A stretch of DNA of 64,000 nucleotides from AC-32 sp963754265 (lineage in GTDB: Bacteria; Actinomycetota; Thermoleophilia; Gaiellales; Gaiellaceae): assembly GCA_963754265.1 (NCBI GenBank), contig CAVWFB010000001.1, positions 310,001 through 374,000 of the forward strand, given 5' to 3'. Shown in pieces: positions 33,612 to 42,490 of the stretch. Below the pieces are notes generated by a model. That model saw only the letters and a list, made by a program, of their open reading frames with translations. It searched no databases and was not told the DNA's origin. How positions within the stretch are numbered: position 1 is the first letter of the stretch; each line of letters starts with the position of its first letter. Position numbers and translations under genes: made by a program.

Positions 33612-35678
33612 TCTTCCTCCACCGTCACCCGCCCGTGGTCGACGCGCACGTCCCACTGACGGTCGAAGGCGCGCAGATCCGGTGAGGCGCAGCGAGCGCC
33701 CGGCCCAGGAGGGGAGCTCTTCCTCCGCGCGGGTCTCGAGCCGGTGGCGCCTGCGGTCCGGCTCGAGGCCGAGCAGCACCTGGAGCAGGAGCACCGGCGT
33801 GCCCGCCGCCCACGCTTGCGGCCGGGCCGCGGTCGGGTAGGCGATCGGGAACGGCGTCTCGGCGCGCGAGAGGCCGGCGAAGACCTCCGGCAGCTGGTAG
33901 TCGAAGTGCTCCGAGGCCCCCAGCATCCGGCGGACGATCCGGAGGGCCTCGGGCCAGCGGGCCTGACGGGCGAGGCCATGCGCGATCACGGAGTTGTCGT
34001 GGGGCCAGACGGTGCCGTTGTGGTACGAGAGCGGGTTGTAGCCCGCGTCACCGGTCGACATCGTCCGCACGCCCCAGCCCGACCAGAGCTCCTCGCCCAT
34101 CAGCGCGTCCACGACGGCGTCCACCCGCTCGTCCGGCACGATCCCGCTCCAGAGCAGGTGCCCGATGTTGGAGCAGAGCGAATCCACCTGCCGCTTCTCG
34201 CCGTCGAGCGCCAGGACGTAGTAGCCGCCGCGAGCCTCGGTCCAGAACTGCTCGTTGAAGGCCCGCTTGAGCTCCGCGGCCTCCCGCTCGAGCCTCTCGG
34301 CGAGCGGGCGGTCGCGCCAGACCTCACGCGCGAGCTCGGCCGTCCGCAGCTTCGCGTCGTAGACGTAGCCCTGCACCTCGACGGGCGCGATCGGCGCACG
34401 GGCGATCGAGCCGTCATGGAAGCGCTGGGAGTCGCCCGAGTCCTTCCAGGACTGATTCTCGAGCCCGCGCGGAGTCCGGCGCTGGTACTCGACGAAGCCG
34501 TCGCCGTCCCGGTCGCCGTACTCGTCGATCCAGGCGAGCGCCTTCAGCGCCGGGTCCCTGAGCGAGCGCACGAACGAGGAGTCGTCGGTCCAGCGCCAGA
34601 CCTCGGAGAGCAGCACGAGGTAGAGGGGCGTGGCGTCGGCGGACCCGTAGTACGTGCGGAACCAGTTCTTCGCGGCCTTGCCGGCACGTAGCTCGTGCAC
34701 GATCTTGCCGGGCTCGGCGTCCACGTCGGCGTTGTCCTCGCGGGCCTGCAGCTCCGCGAGCACCTCCAGCGCCGTGCGCGCCAGCTCGGGGCCGAAGATC
34801 AGCGTCTGGAGACACGTGATGATCGTGTCGCGCCCGAAGACGGTCATGAACCACGGCATCCCCGCCGCGGGCATGCGCCCGGTCCGCCCGGCGCCGCGCA
34901 TCCGTAGCGACGCGAGGTCGGAGACGGACTGGAAGAACGAGCGCCCGATCAGATCCCAGTCGGCTCGGATCTGGGGCACCCGCAGCTGCCACGCCGCGAG
35001 CGACTCGCGCACGCGCGTCAGCTCTTCGCCGAAGCGCCGCTCGGCCGTGCGCGGCGCGATCACGTCGCCGTCGATCGAGGCGAGGATGTCCACCCGGAGC
35101 TCCCAGCTCTCGCGCGGCCCCAGGTCGAGGCGGTAGACAACCTTGCCGTCCTCGACGTCTCCGCGCTCGGACAGGATCACCTGGGTGCTGGCGCTACCTT
35201 CGCCGTCCGGCTCCTCGAGAACGAACTGATTGTGCTCCTCGTGGTACCGGCCACGAACCGGCGGCGGCAACGCTCGCGCGCGCGCCGGGTCGCCGAGCGC
35301 GAAGTCGTGCTCCTTGACCGAGAGGATGTCGGCGAAGTCGGTGGCCAGCTCGAGCGCGAGCTCGAACGAAAGCGGCTCCATCGACTGGTTCTGGACGACG
35401 ATCCGGTCCTGCATGCCCTCGCCGACGAAGCGGTGGCGGATGATCGAGACCGAGTCCTGCGGCAGCCCGCCGGTGAGCGGATTGCGCAGGTAGAACGCCG
35501 CGGAGAAGTACTCGACCTTGCCGAACGAGAGCAGCAGCGGCTTCTCGCCGTCGACGGTCAGCCGCAGCAGCGAGAGGAAGCGCGTGTCGTCCGCGAACAG
35601 GCCCTGGGTCTCGCCGTCGATGTCGCCGCGCTCGTCGCAGATGCAGAAGGTCGAGCCTTCGAGGATCGTGATGGCCAC
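33608..35678 (-). CDS. Amylo-alpha-1,6-glucosidase (glycogen debranching), frameshifted near 33677
   Basis: About 690 residues: an N-terminal GDE_N_bis beta domain (LEGSTFCICDERGDIDGETQ) and an (alpha/alpha)6-barrel with PWFMTVFGRDTIITCLQ, WPHDNSVIAHGLARQARW and EVFAGLSRAETPFPIAYPTA. It hydrolyses alpha-1,6 branches of glucan. After SLRLTG the frame shifts by one base (extra T on the coding strand near 33677); in the corrected frame the protein ends LRAFDRQWDVRVDHGRVTVE and its stop overlaps the glycosyltransferase ATG. Read uncorrected it would run into the glycosyltransferase. GTG 35678 overlaps the SDR stop by 1 nt. Confidence 0.87.
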
Positions 35679-36409
35679 TAGGCGTCCCGGACGATCCGGA
35701 CGGGGCTCGACTGGGCGAGCGCCTTGACCACGATCTCGTCGATGTTGACGTGCGCCGGCCGCGTCACGGCGAACACGACGCAGTCGGCCACGTCCTCCGG
35801 TCGAACCGGCTGGACGTTGGCGTAGACGGCACCGGCCTTCTCCTCGTCGCCGCGGAAGCGCACCCGCGAGAAGTTCGACTCGACGAGGCCCGGGTCGACG
35901 GTTGTCACATGGATCGGGCGGCCGAGCAGATCCTCCCGGAGCGCGTAGGTGAAGCCGCGCACCGCGTACTTGGACGTCACGTAGACGGCGGCGTTCTCGT
36001 ACGCCTGCCTGCCGGCGATCGAGCCCATGTTGACGACGTGACCGCCGTCACGCAGATGCGGGAGGCAGAGGCGCGTCATCCGGAGCAGACCGTGGACGTT
36101 CGTCTCCAGCACGACTTCCTCGTCCTCTTCGGTGCTCGCGTCGAAAGGGTCGCGGCCGAGCCCGAGCCCCGCGTTGTTGACGAGGATGTCGAGCCCGCCC
36201 AGCGCTCGCACGGCCTCCTCGACGAAACGCTCGCAGCTAGCGGGATCGGTCACGTCGAGCTCCAGCGCGATCTCCGTCTCGAGCCGGTCGGTCCGCCGGG
36301 CGCCTCCGGCGACGCGGGCCCCCTCGGCGGTCAGGGCACGCGCCACCGCGGCACCGATTCCGCTCGAGGCGCCGGTGACGATCGCGGTCTTGCCCTCGAG
36401 CCCCGCCAC
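35678..36409 (-). CDS. Short-chain dehydrogenase/reductase
   Basis: The 243-residue protein has a Rossmann NAD(P) site (GKTAIVTGASSGIG), NNAG, and the catalytic Tyr-x-x-x-Lys in AVYVTSKYAV preceded by Ser in VNMGSIAG. Sequence DPGLVESNFSRVRF is like YdfG/serine dehydrogenases. GTG 36409 lies 7 nt after TAGAGT, a leaderless promoter inside the end of the upstream gene. Substrate unknown. Confidence 0.92.
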   Translation of the reverse strand: MAGLEGKTAIVTGASSGIGAAVARALTAEGARVAGGARRTDRLETEIALELDVTDPASCERFVEEAVRALGGLDILVNNAGLGLGRDPFDASTEEDEEVVLETNVHGLLRMTRLCLPHLRDGGHVVNMGSIAGRQAYENAAVYVTSKYAVRGFTYALREDLLGRPIHVTTVDPGLVESNFSRVRFRGDEEKAGAVYANVQPVRPEDVADCVVFAVTRPAHVNIDEIVVKALAQSSPVRIVRDA

Positions 36410-36416
36410 GACTCGG

Positions 36417-36422
36417 ACTCTA
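36417..36422 (-). promoter_or_regulatory. -10 hexamer, leaderless start of SDR operon
   Basis: On the minus strand TAGAGT is 7 nt upstream of GTG 36409; its TAG is the stop codon of the cation transporter gene. It may drive SDR-GDE-GT4-propeller. Confidence 0.5.
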
Positions 36423-37310
36423 ACGGGACGCAAGCGGCAGGTTGCCCTGCGGGACCTTGGCCGGCGCGTGCTCGACCTGAAGGGTCGAATGGCCGAGGTC
36501 GAACCGCTCGCGAAGAACGGTCGCGAGCTGCAGGCGAATGGCGTGGCAGTCCGAGCCGGGCTCGACGAGCACGTGCGCGGAGACCGAGGGGAAGCCGCTG
36601 CCGACCGTCCAGACGTGCAGGTCGTGCACCTCGACCACCTCGGGGACGGCGAGCATCGCCTCGGCGACCTCGCGCGGCTCACTCGGCGCGACGTCGAGCA
36701 GGATGCGCGTTGACTCGCGGAGCAGGGTCCAGCTCGACCAGAAGATCAGCCCGGCCACGACGAGGCTCGCGACCGGGTCGGCGCGGTTCCAGCCGGTCGC
36801 GAGGATGATCCCGCCCGCAATGGCGGTGCCGGCAAAGGCGGCCAGGTCGGTGGCCACGTGCAGGAAAGCCCCGCGGACGTTCAGGCTCTCGCGGCTCGGG
36901 CGCGCGAGCAGCGCGGCGGCGATGAGGTTGACGGCGATCCCCGCCAGCGCGACCGCCAGCACCAGCCCGCCCCGCACGTCGACCGGATTCAGGAGCCGCC
37001 GGATCGCCCCGTAGACGATCAGTAGGCCGACGACCAGCAGCGTGATCCCGTTCACGTGCGCGGCGAGGATCTCGAGCCGGCGGAACCCGAACGTCCAGCG
37101 CCCACGGGCCGGTCGGCCGGCGTACGTCGCCGCACCGAGAGCCAGAGCGAGCGCGGCGGCGTCGGTGAGCATGTGGCCCGCGTCGGCGAAGAGCGCGAGA
37201 GAGCCGGCGACGAACGCGGCGACTACCTCGGCCACCATCAGGCCGAGGATCAGCGTCAGGGCGATCGCGAGAGGACGGCGCGCGGTCGTGTGCTCGTGCT
37301 GGTGGCTCAT
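36420..37310 (-). CDS. Cation diffusion facilitator (CzcD-like)
   Basis: The 296-residue protein starts with a His-rich tail (MSHQHEH), then six helices with the metal sites FADAGHMLTDA (helix 2) and FLHVATDLAA (helix 5), and a C-terminal cytosolic domain (VHDLHVWTVGSGFPSVSAHV). It exports Zn2+ or similar divalent ions by proton antiport. ATG 37310 overlaps the M48 stop as ATGA. Confidence 0.93.
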   Translation of the reverse strand: MSHQHEHTTARRPLAIALTLILGLMVAEVVAAFVAGSLALFADAGHMLTDAAALALALGAATYAGRPARGRWTFGFRRLEILAAHVNGITLLVVGLLIVYGAIRRLLNPVDVRGGLVLAVALAGIAVNLIAAALLARPSRESLNVRGAFLHVATDLAAFAGTAIAGGIILATGWNRADPVASLVVAGLIFWSSWTLLRESTRILLDVAPSEPREVAEAMLAVPEVVEVHDLHVWTVGSGFPSVSAHVLVEPGSDCHAIRLQLATVLRERFDLGHSTLQVEHAPAKVPQGNLPLASR

Positions 37311-38428
37311 CGGCTCATTCTGGCTGCCGCGATCCGCTCCGGCGGCGTCGGATGGGTGAAAAGGAGCGCATAGAGGAGCGGCGGCGGGTCGAGATCGGCG
37401 AGGTTCGCGAGCGCGAGCCGGCGGTGCATCTGCTCGAGCGCCTCGCCGTCGCCGGTCAGCTCGAGGGCGAAGCGGTCGGCGGTGCGCTCCCAGCGACGCG
37501 AGATCCAGGTCTCGAACGGAAGGGCCCCGAGCTCGAGCAGCCAGAGGACGAGCAGGACGAGCGGTACCACACGCGGGTCGCCCGGTCCAGAGGCACCGGC
37601 CTGCGCGAGCAGCCAGGGCCAGGAGAGGAGGCCCCACAGGATCATGACCGCAGCCGCGGCGCCGGCCATCCCGAGCGCGGTCCCGGCGGCGACGTGCCGG
37701 AAGCGCCTGTGGCCGAGCTCGTGGGCGACCACGCCCCGGAGCTCGGCCGCAGGAGCGTCCTCGAGCAGGGTGTCGTAGAGGACGAGTCGCCGCGTCGGCC
37801 CGAGGCCCGAGACGTACGCGTTGTGCTTCCGCGTCCGCCGGCTGGCGTCGGCGACCAGCATCGTCCGCACGGGCACGCCCGCCCGCACCGAGAGGTCGCG
37901 CAGCTCGCGGGCCAGCTCGGCGTCGGGCAGCGGCCAGAAGCGGTTGAAGAGCCGCTCGAAGAGGAGCGGCGCGAACAGGCTGAGCACGAGCGCGAGCAGT
38001 GCAGCCCCGGGAGCGGCCACGAGCGGCCACCAGCCCGGCCACGCGCGGGCCGAGCCGATCAGCGCGGCCAGCCCGATTCCGGTGACGACGGCACCGACCG
38101 CGAGGCCCTTGACCACGTCCCAGAGCCAGCTCCGCAGCCGCTGGGTCGAGAAGCCCCAGCGACGCTCGTAGGCCCAGCCGCGCCAGGCCGAGAGGGGCAG
38201 CCGGACGAGGGCCCCCGCCGCGAGCACGAGCGCCGTCAGCTCGAGCGTGCGCGCCCACCAGGGCCCCGAGGTCGCGTTCCAGAGCCAGTCTCCAGGGGCC
38301 GCGAAGGCGATCGCCCCGAGCACCGCGAGCTGGAGCAGGAGATCGACTCCGAGCGCCAGGTAGAGCGGACGGTGGTACCGCCGCGCCCGCTCGATGTCGC
38401 CGGCGGCAAACAGATCCGAAGCGTTCAC
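37307..38428 (-). CDS. M48-family membrane metallopeptidase (Ste24-like)
   Basis: About 373 residues with several membrane helices and the zinc motif HELGH near residue 235 (GVVAHELGHRRFRH), plus a third ligand region in RWERTADRFALELTG. It is close to Ste24/CAAX-type proteases which cleave membrane proteins. GTG 38428 gives VNASDLFAAGDIERARRYHR before helix 1, which looks native. TTG 38467 is an alternative but overlaps the divergent promoter. Confidence 0.87.
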   Translation of the reverse strand: MNASDLFAAGDIERARRYHRPLYLALGVDLLLQLAVLGAIAFAAPGDWLWNATSGPWWARTLELTALVLAAGALVRLPLSAWRGWAYERRWGFSTQRLRSWLWDVVKGLAVGAVVTGIGLAALIGSARAWPGWWPLVAAPGAALLALVLSLFAPLLFERLFNRFWPLPDAELARELRDLSVRAGVPVRTMLVADASRRTRKHNAYVSGLGPTRRLVLYDTLLEDAPAAELRGVVAHELGHRRFRHVAAGTALGMAGAAAAVMILWGLLSWPWLLAQAGASGPGDPRVVPLVLLVLWLLELGALPFETWISRRWERTADRFALELTGDGEALEQMHRRLALANLADLDPPPLLYALLFTHPTPPERIAAARMSR

Positions 38429-38455
38429 GTCGAAGTACGTGAGCTTAGTGACATC

Positions 38456-38461
38456 TAGACT
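38456..38461 (+). promoter_or_regulatory. -10 hexamer, leaderless start of FtsH-like gene
   Basis: TAGACT, 6 nt, then ATG 38468. It faces the divergent M48 gene across a 39-nt spacer. Confidence 0.55.
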
Positions 38462-38467
38462 GCGCAA

Positions 38468-40906
38468 ATGACGGCTGGGCCGGTTGCCCCTGCGCTCGCT
38501 TCGAGCGAGCAGTCACGGGAGCTTTCCGAGCAGTGGCGCGCGCTGAGGCGCGCGGCAACCGCCGTCGCCGTCCTCTCCAGCCCCGCCCTCTTCCTCTGGC
38601 TGAACAAGCACGAACGCTGGTCGCTCGCCTGGGCGCTGGTCTCGACCGCCCTGGCGGTCTTCGCCTTCCGCGGCGGGCTCGACCTGCTCTTCCGCCGGTT
38701 CATCCAGTGGCCGAGCCTGTTCGGGATCGACAGCCCGGAGCTGCGCGAGGAAGACGTGGTGGCACGCCGCCGCGTCTGGTTCTGGCGCTTCTGGTACCGC
38801 CTCGCCTGGGCATTCGTGCTCGTGATCCTCGCGATCTACTTCGTCCGCGTCCTCAAGTACGGCTTCGCCGACGCGAGCCTGCTCGGGACCGCGGGCGACG
38901 TCTACCACGGGATCATCCATGCGATCCAGAAGATCCCGGCGTTCGTGCCGATCGGGCTCTACTTCTTCGCGTTCTTCATCTTCAACTTCCTGATCCTGAT
39001 GGGCCCGCTGATGCTGATGGGGATCACCCAGATCCGCGGCTTCGAGCCGGGCGACGCGGACTGGGGCGTGAAGCTCGACGACGTGCGCGGCCAGGCGGAG
39101 GCGAAGGAGGAAGTGCGGCGCGTCGTCTCGCTCTGGCAATCGGGAGAGGCGTTCGAGCAGGCGGGCGGCAAGCGGGAGCGCGGGCTGCTCTTCCTGGGCG
39201 CGCCGGGCACCGGCAAGACGATGCTGGCCAAGGCGATCGCGACCGGGTTCAACTCGCCGATCGTGACCATCCCGGGATCCGGCTTTGCGCAGACCTTCAT
39301 GGGCATGGACGCGGTGATCGTGCGCTGGCTCGCGCACAAGGCCAAGAAGCTCGCACGCAAGTGGGGTGGCCAGTGCATCGTCTTCATCGACGAGATCGAC
39401 GCGGTCGGGATGCGCCGGCAGGCGCTCGGCGGCGGCGGCGTCGGCGGGATGAGCACGCCCAGACCGATGAGCTTCCACGACCTCTGCTTCTACGGCCCGA
39501 ACGGCGCGCTCAACCCGAGCGAGGACCTGATCCTCGAGTCACGCGCCTGGCGTGAGCGCGTCTTCGCGCAGCGGGCGGACGAGCCGCCTGTTCCCCACAC
39601 GCTCGTGACGCGAATCGGCGGCCTCGTCAACCAGGCGATACCGGGCATGTTCGGCGGCGGCGGCGGGCAGCTGGCTCTGAACCAGCTCCTCGTCGTGATG
39701 GACGGAATCGACAACCCGCCGTTCTTCAAGCGGATGTGGGTCAACCGCCTCAACACCTTCCTGGACGCGACCTACGTCATCCCCCGCCGGATCCGCGGCC
39801 ACTCGATGCGGATCCCTCAGTCGAAGCCGAGCGGCAACCAGATCTACTTCATCGGGGCCACGAACGTTCCCATGGAGATGCTCGACCCGGCTCTGACGCG
39901 GGCTGGGCGGATGGGCCGCCACGTCTGGTTCCGCACGCCGACCAAGACCGACCGGCTCGACATCTTCGACCTCTACCTTGCGAAGGTCGCGCACGCGGAG
40001 GACCTCGACAGCGAGAAGCGGCGTGACGAGCTCGCGCGCGTGACCAACGGGTACTCGCCGGCGATGATCGAGCAGGTGTGCTCGATGGCGCTCACCTTCG
40101 CCCACCACGATGGGCGACTCCAGTTCGACTGGAACGACATCGTCGAGGCGATGACCACCGTCGAGTCCGGAACCGCGATCGGGACCGAGTACGTCCCGGA
40201 GGAGACGCGTGCCGTGGCGCTCCACGAGGCCGGCCACGCCGCCACCGCCCACGTCTACATGAAGGGCGCGGAGTCGACGCGGCTCTCGATCCGCCGGCGC
40301 GGCGCCGCCCTCGGCCATCATCAGGCGCGCGAGAAGGAGGAGCGCTTCAGCTCCTGGCGCACCGAGGAGATCGCGCAGCTGATCTGGGCGCTCGGCGCGA
40401 TGGCTGCCGAGCGGGTCTTCTACGGCGAGAACTCGACGGGCGTCGGAGGCGACGTGCAGAGCGCGACCGCGCGGGCTGCCTGGATGGTCGGCGCCTGCGG
40501 GATGGCGCCCGAGCGGCCCGAGCTGAACGCCGGCTCGAACGGGACGGTTCGCCGCGCGACGAAGGCCGCCGAGACGAAGCGTGACGAGATCATGGAGCGC
40601 TTCGAGCAGATCGGGCTCCAGATCATGAACCGCACGGGCAACGGCGGCGCTCTCGGCCACGACCCGCTGGCGGGCGTCCTCGGCGACCACGACAAGCGCG
40701 CGCTGGCCGCTCAACTGCTCGGCCAGGCCTACGTGACCGCCTACGCCCTGATCGCGCACAACAAGCGCGCCGTCGAGAAGATCGCCGAGGCGCTGATAGA
40801 GAAGCGCGAACTGTTTGGCGACGAGCTGGTCGAGATCCTCGAGTCGGCGAAGCTGAGGATTCCCAAGATCGACCTGAGCCAGGAGAAGTCGTGGCCCGCG
40901 GTCTGA
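38468..40906 (+). CDS. FtsH-like membrane AAA zinc protease with large AAA insertion
   Basis: The 812-residue protein has four hydrophobic segments in the first 180 residues (FtsH has two), then an AAA+ domain: Walker A GAPGTGKT (about 244), Walker B FIDEID (about 306), second region of homology IGATNVPMEMLDPALTRAGR (about 461), and the protease zinc motif HEAGH (about 586). The Walker B to SRH distance is about 155 residues against about 60 in E. coli FtsH; the extra ~95 include a Gly-rich loop and PFFKRMWVNRLNTFLDATYV. It probably extracts and degrades membrane proteins. The next gene overlaps its end and may encode a partner. The housekeeping ftsH is likely elsewhere. Confidence 0.9.
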   Translation: MTAGPVAPALASSEQSRELSEQWRALRRAATAVAVLSSPALFLWLNKHERWSLAWALVSTALAVFAFRGGLDLLFRRFIQWPSLFGIDSPELREEDVVARRRVWFWRFWYRLAWAFVLVILAIYFVRVLKYGFADASLLGTAGDVYHGIIHAIQKIPAFVPIGLYFFAFFIFNFLILMGPLMLMGITQIRGFEPGDADWGVKLDDVRGQAEAKEEVRRVVSLWQSGEAFEQAGGKRERGLLFLGAPGTGKTMLAKAIATGFNSPIVTIPGSGFAQTFMGMDAVIVRWLAHKAKKLARKWGGQCIVFIDEIDAVGMRRQALGGGGVGGMSTPRPMSFHDLCFYGPNGALNPSEDLILESRAWRERVFAQRADEPPVPHTLVTRIGGLVNQAIPGMFGGGGGQLALNQLLVVMDGIDNPPFFKRMWVNRLNTFLDATYVIPRRIRGHSMRIPQSKPSGNQIYFIGATNVPMEMLDPALTRAGRMGRHVWFRTPTKTDRLDIFDLYLAKVAHAEDLDSEKRRDELARVTNGYSPAMIEQVCSMALTFAHHDGRLQFDWNDIVEAMTTVESGTAIGTEYVPEETRAVALHEAGHAATAHVYMKGAESTRLSIRRRGAALGHHQAREKEERFSSWRTEEIAQLIWALGAMAAERVFYGENSTGVGGDVQSATARAAWMVGACGMAPERPELNAGSNGTVRRATKAAETKRDEIMERFEQIGLQIMNRTGNGGALGHDPLAGVLGDHDKRALAAQLLGQAYVTAYALIAHNKRAVEKIAEALIEKRELFGDELVEILESAKLRIPKIDLSQEKSWPAV

Positions 40907-41640
40907 GCACGCGCAGCCGGTTTCTGATGGCTTACCTCGTGCTGGGCGCGGCGGTCGGCACCGGGATCGGCGTGTTCATCGTCCTGCTCGAGCGCCCCGG
41001 CCCGACGCCGCCGCCGGCGTGGTCGAGTTGGACGCCGCCTGCGACGACCACCGTTCTTCGCACGCAGCAGATCGCCACGCACGTCGGCAGCGGCTACCGG
41101 CTCCCGAGCGGCCATCCGCTGAACCGGATCGTGATCGGCGCCCCGGGCCAGCCGAAGAACACCGTGCGCGCGATTGGCATCCAGAAGACCCTCCAGGCGA
41201 AGAGCCTCAACGACTTCGATCTGTACGACCAGAGCAAGAGCGTGATGTACGTGCTCTGCGGCGCGGGCAAGAGCTGCAAGATCAGCGAGGGCAAGGCCAG
41301 CGTCGCGCGCGGCACCGTGCTGCGGCGCGAGGCGCTCGAGCTGGCGCTCTACACGCTCAAGTACACGAGCTCGATCGACAACGTCGTCGTGTTCACTCCA
41401 CCCGGCCCGGAGGAGACAAAGCTCTCGAGCGCGCTCTTCTTCCGCCGCCAGGACCTCTCGTCAGAGCTCGACCACCCGCTGAAGACCACGCTCCCTCAGA
41501 GCCGGCCGCCGCTCCCGGGCCAGATCTCCGCCAGGGAGAAGGCGACGGTGAACACGCTCACCATCGATCGCCTCTACCGGTACCTCGGCCTCGCCAACGC
41601 GACCAACTTCGGCCAGGTCGTCGTGCTTCAGCCCGCCTAG
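40891..41640 (+). CDS. Membrane-anchored protein next to FtsH-like protease
   Basis: The 249-residue protein begins at GTG 40891, overlapping the protease by 16 nt, and has one N-terminal helix (FLMAYLVLGAAVGTGIGVFI), a Pro/Thr-rich linker and an outside domain (VLRREALELALYTLKYTSSI, then TLTIDRLYRYLGLANATNFG). Two cysteines lie in YVLCGAGKSCKIS, possibly a disulfide. Tight overlap suggests a regulator or adaptor of the protease. I do not recognise the family. Confidence 0.78.
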   Translation: MARGLSTRSRFLMAYLVLGAAVGTGIGVFIVLLERPGPTPPPAWSSWTPPATTTVLRTQQIATHVGSGYRLPSGHPLNRIVIGAPGQPKNTVRAIGIQKTLQAKSLNDFDLYDQSKSVMYVLCGAGKSCKISEGKASVARGTVLRREALELALYTLKYTSSIDNVVVFTPPGPEETKLSSALFFRRQDLSSELDHPLKTTLPQSRPPLPGQISAREKATVNTLTIDRLYRYLGLANATNFGQVVVLQPA

Positions 41641-41655
41641 AGCGGGCTCACCGGC

Positions 41656-42336
41656 TCAGCAGCTGGAGAGCAGGAACGCGCAGGGCCGCGACTCGTCCGG
41701 AACCGGCGCACGGCCGACCTTCTGGACGAGGAAGAGCCCGCTCAGGTCCGGAACCTCGAGCTCGGCGCCGGGCTCGGGCGGAGCTCCGTCGCGCTCGACC
41801 AGCAGGTAGCGCTCGGGGGTCGGAACGAAGAGCAGATGCGACGAGGGAGGCTCGGGCGACTCGGGCGCCTCGACGAGCTTCAGCTTCGTGAACTCGCCGC
41901 GCAGGTGCTCGATCTCGTCCTGCAGCCGGCGGTTCTCCACCCTCAGGCGGTCGAGCTGGGGATCCGGCTCCGGCGCGGGAGCCACGACCGCGGCCAGCTT
42001 CACCGGCTCGATCCGGACGACGTTGTCCTCGCCCTCTCCTTCGCGCTCTTCGGCTTCATCCTCCACGCCGCGTCCCTGGCGATGACGCCGGTCGATCTCG
42101 GCCCAGAGGCCCGTGCCGAAGCCGCGCTCGGTCTTGAGCTCGACTCCGCACTGCTCGGCGAGGGCTACCGCCAGCGTCGGGCCGGAGACGTAGCCGCGCT
42201 CCACGAGGATGGCGCCGAGCAGCCTGCCCGTGTCGGATTGCTCCGTGAGCGCGAGCTCGAGCTCGTCCTCGGTGACCAGTCCCTTTGCGACCAGCAGCTC
42301 GCCAAGGGGTCGCCAGATGTTCTCCGCAGCTTCCAC
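41656..42336 (-). CDS. MshEN/GspE N-terminal-domain protein
   Basis: The 226-residue protein starts with an MshEN-like repeat (LGELLVAKGLVTEDELELAL, then LLGAILVERGYVSGPTLAVA), the domain at the N-terminus of type II secretion and pilus ATPases that can bind c-di-GMP. A charged linker and a coiled coil (LDRLRVENRRLQDEIEHLRG) follow. There is no ATPase domain. It may be a stand-alone c-di-GMP or assembly adaptor; role unknown. GTG 42336 starts the protein. Confidence 0.75.
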   Translation of the reverse strand: MEAAENIWRPLGELLVAKGLVTEDELELALTEQSDTGRLLGAILVERGYVSGPTLAVALAEQCGVELKTERGFGTGLWAEIDRRHRQGRGVEDEAEEREGEGEDNVVRIEPVKLAAVVAPAPEPDPQLDRLRVENRRLQDEIEHLRGEFTKLKLVEAPESPEPPSSHLLFVPTPERYLLVERDGAPPEPGAELEVPDLSGLFLVQKVGRAPVPDESRPCAFLLSSC

Positions 42337-42490
42337 CGCGGTAGTTATCGGCCGGAACCCCGTTCTTCAAAAGGGTTAATGCCTCAGTTGGCGCGCCGCC
42401 ACCTCGACATGACTTGACAAGCGTGAAACACTCGCTTGCGGATCAGGCGACGAGGGCTGCGGCAGTTACTCGCGCCGGGAGGGGAGAGTC
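42337..42490. other. Divergent intergenic region
   Basis: A -35-like TTGACA (42413-42418) points toward the FG-GAP gene, but I see no good -10 at the usual distance. The Shine-Dalgarno GGGAGGGGAG precedes ATG 42491. No other structure seen. Confidence 0.3.

Noticed and set aside
33600..35678. A single 1041-residue debranching enzyme-glycosyltransferase fusion
   Set aside because: The join is out of homology; a one-base correction restores the enzyme's C-terminus and an ATGA overlap with a separate glycosyltransferase gene.
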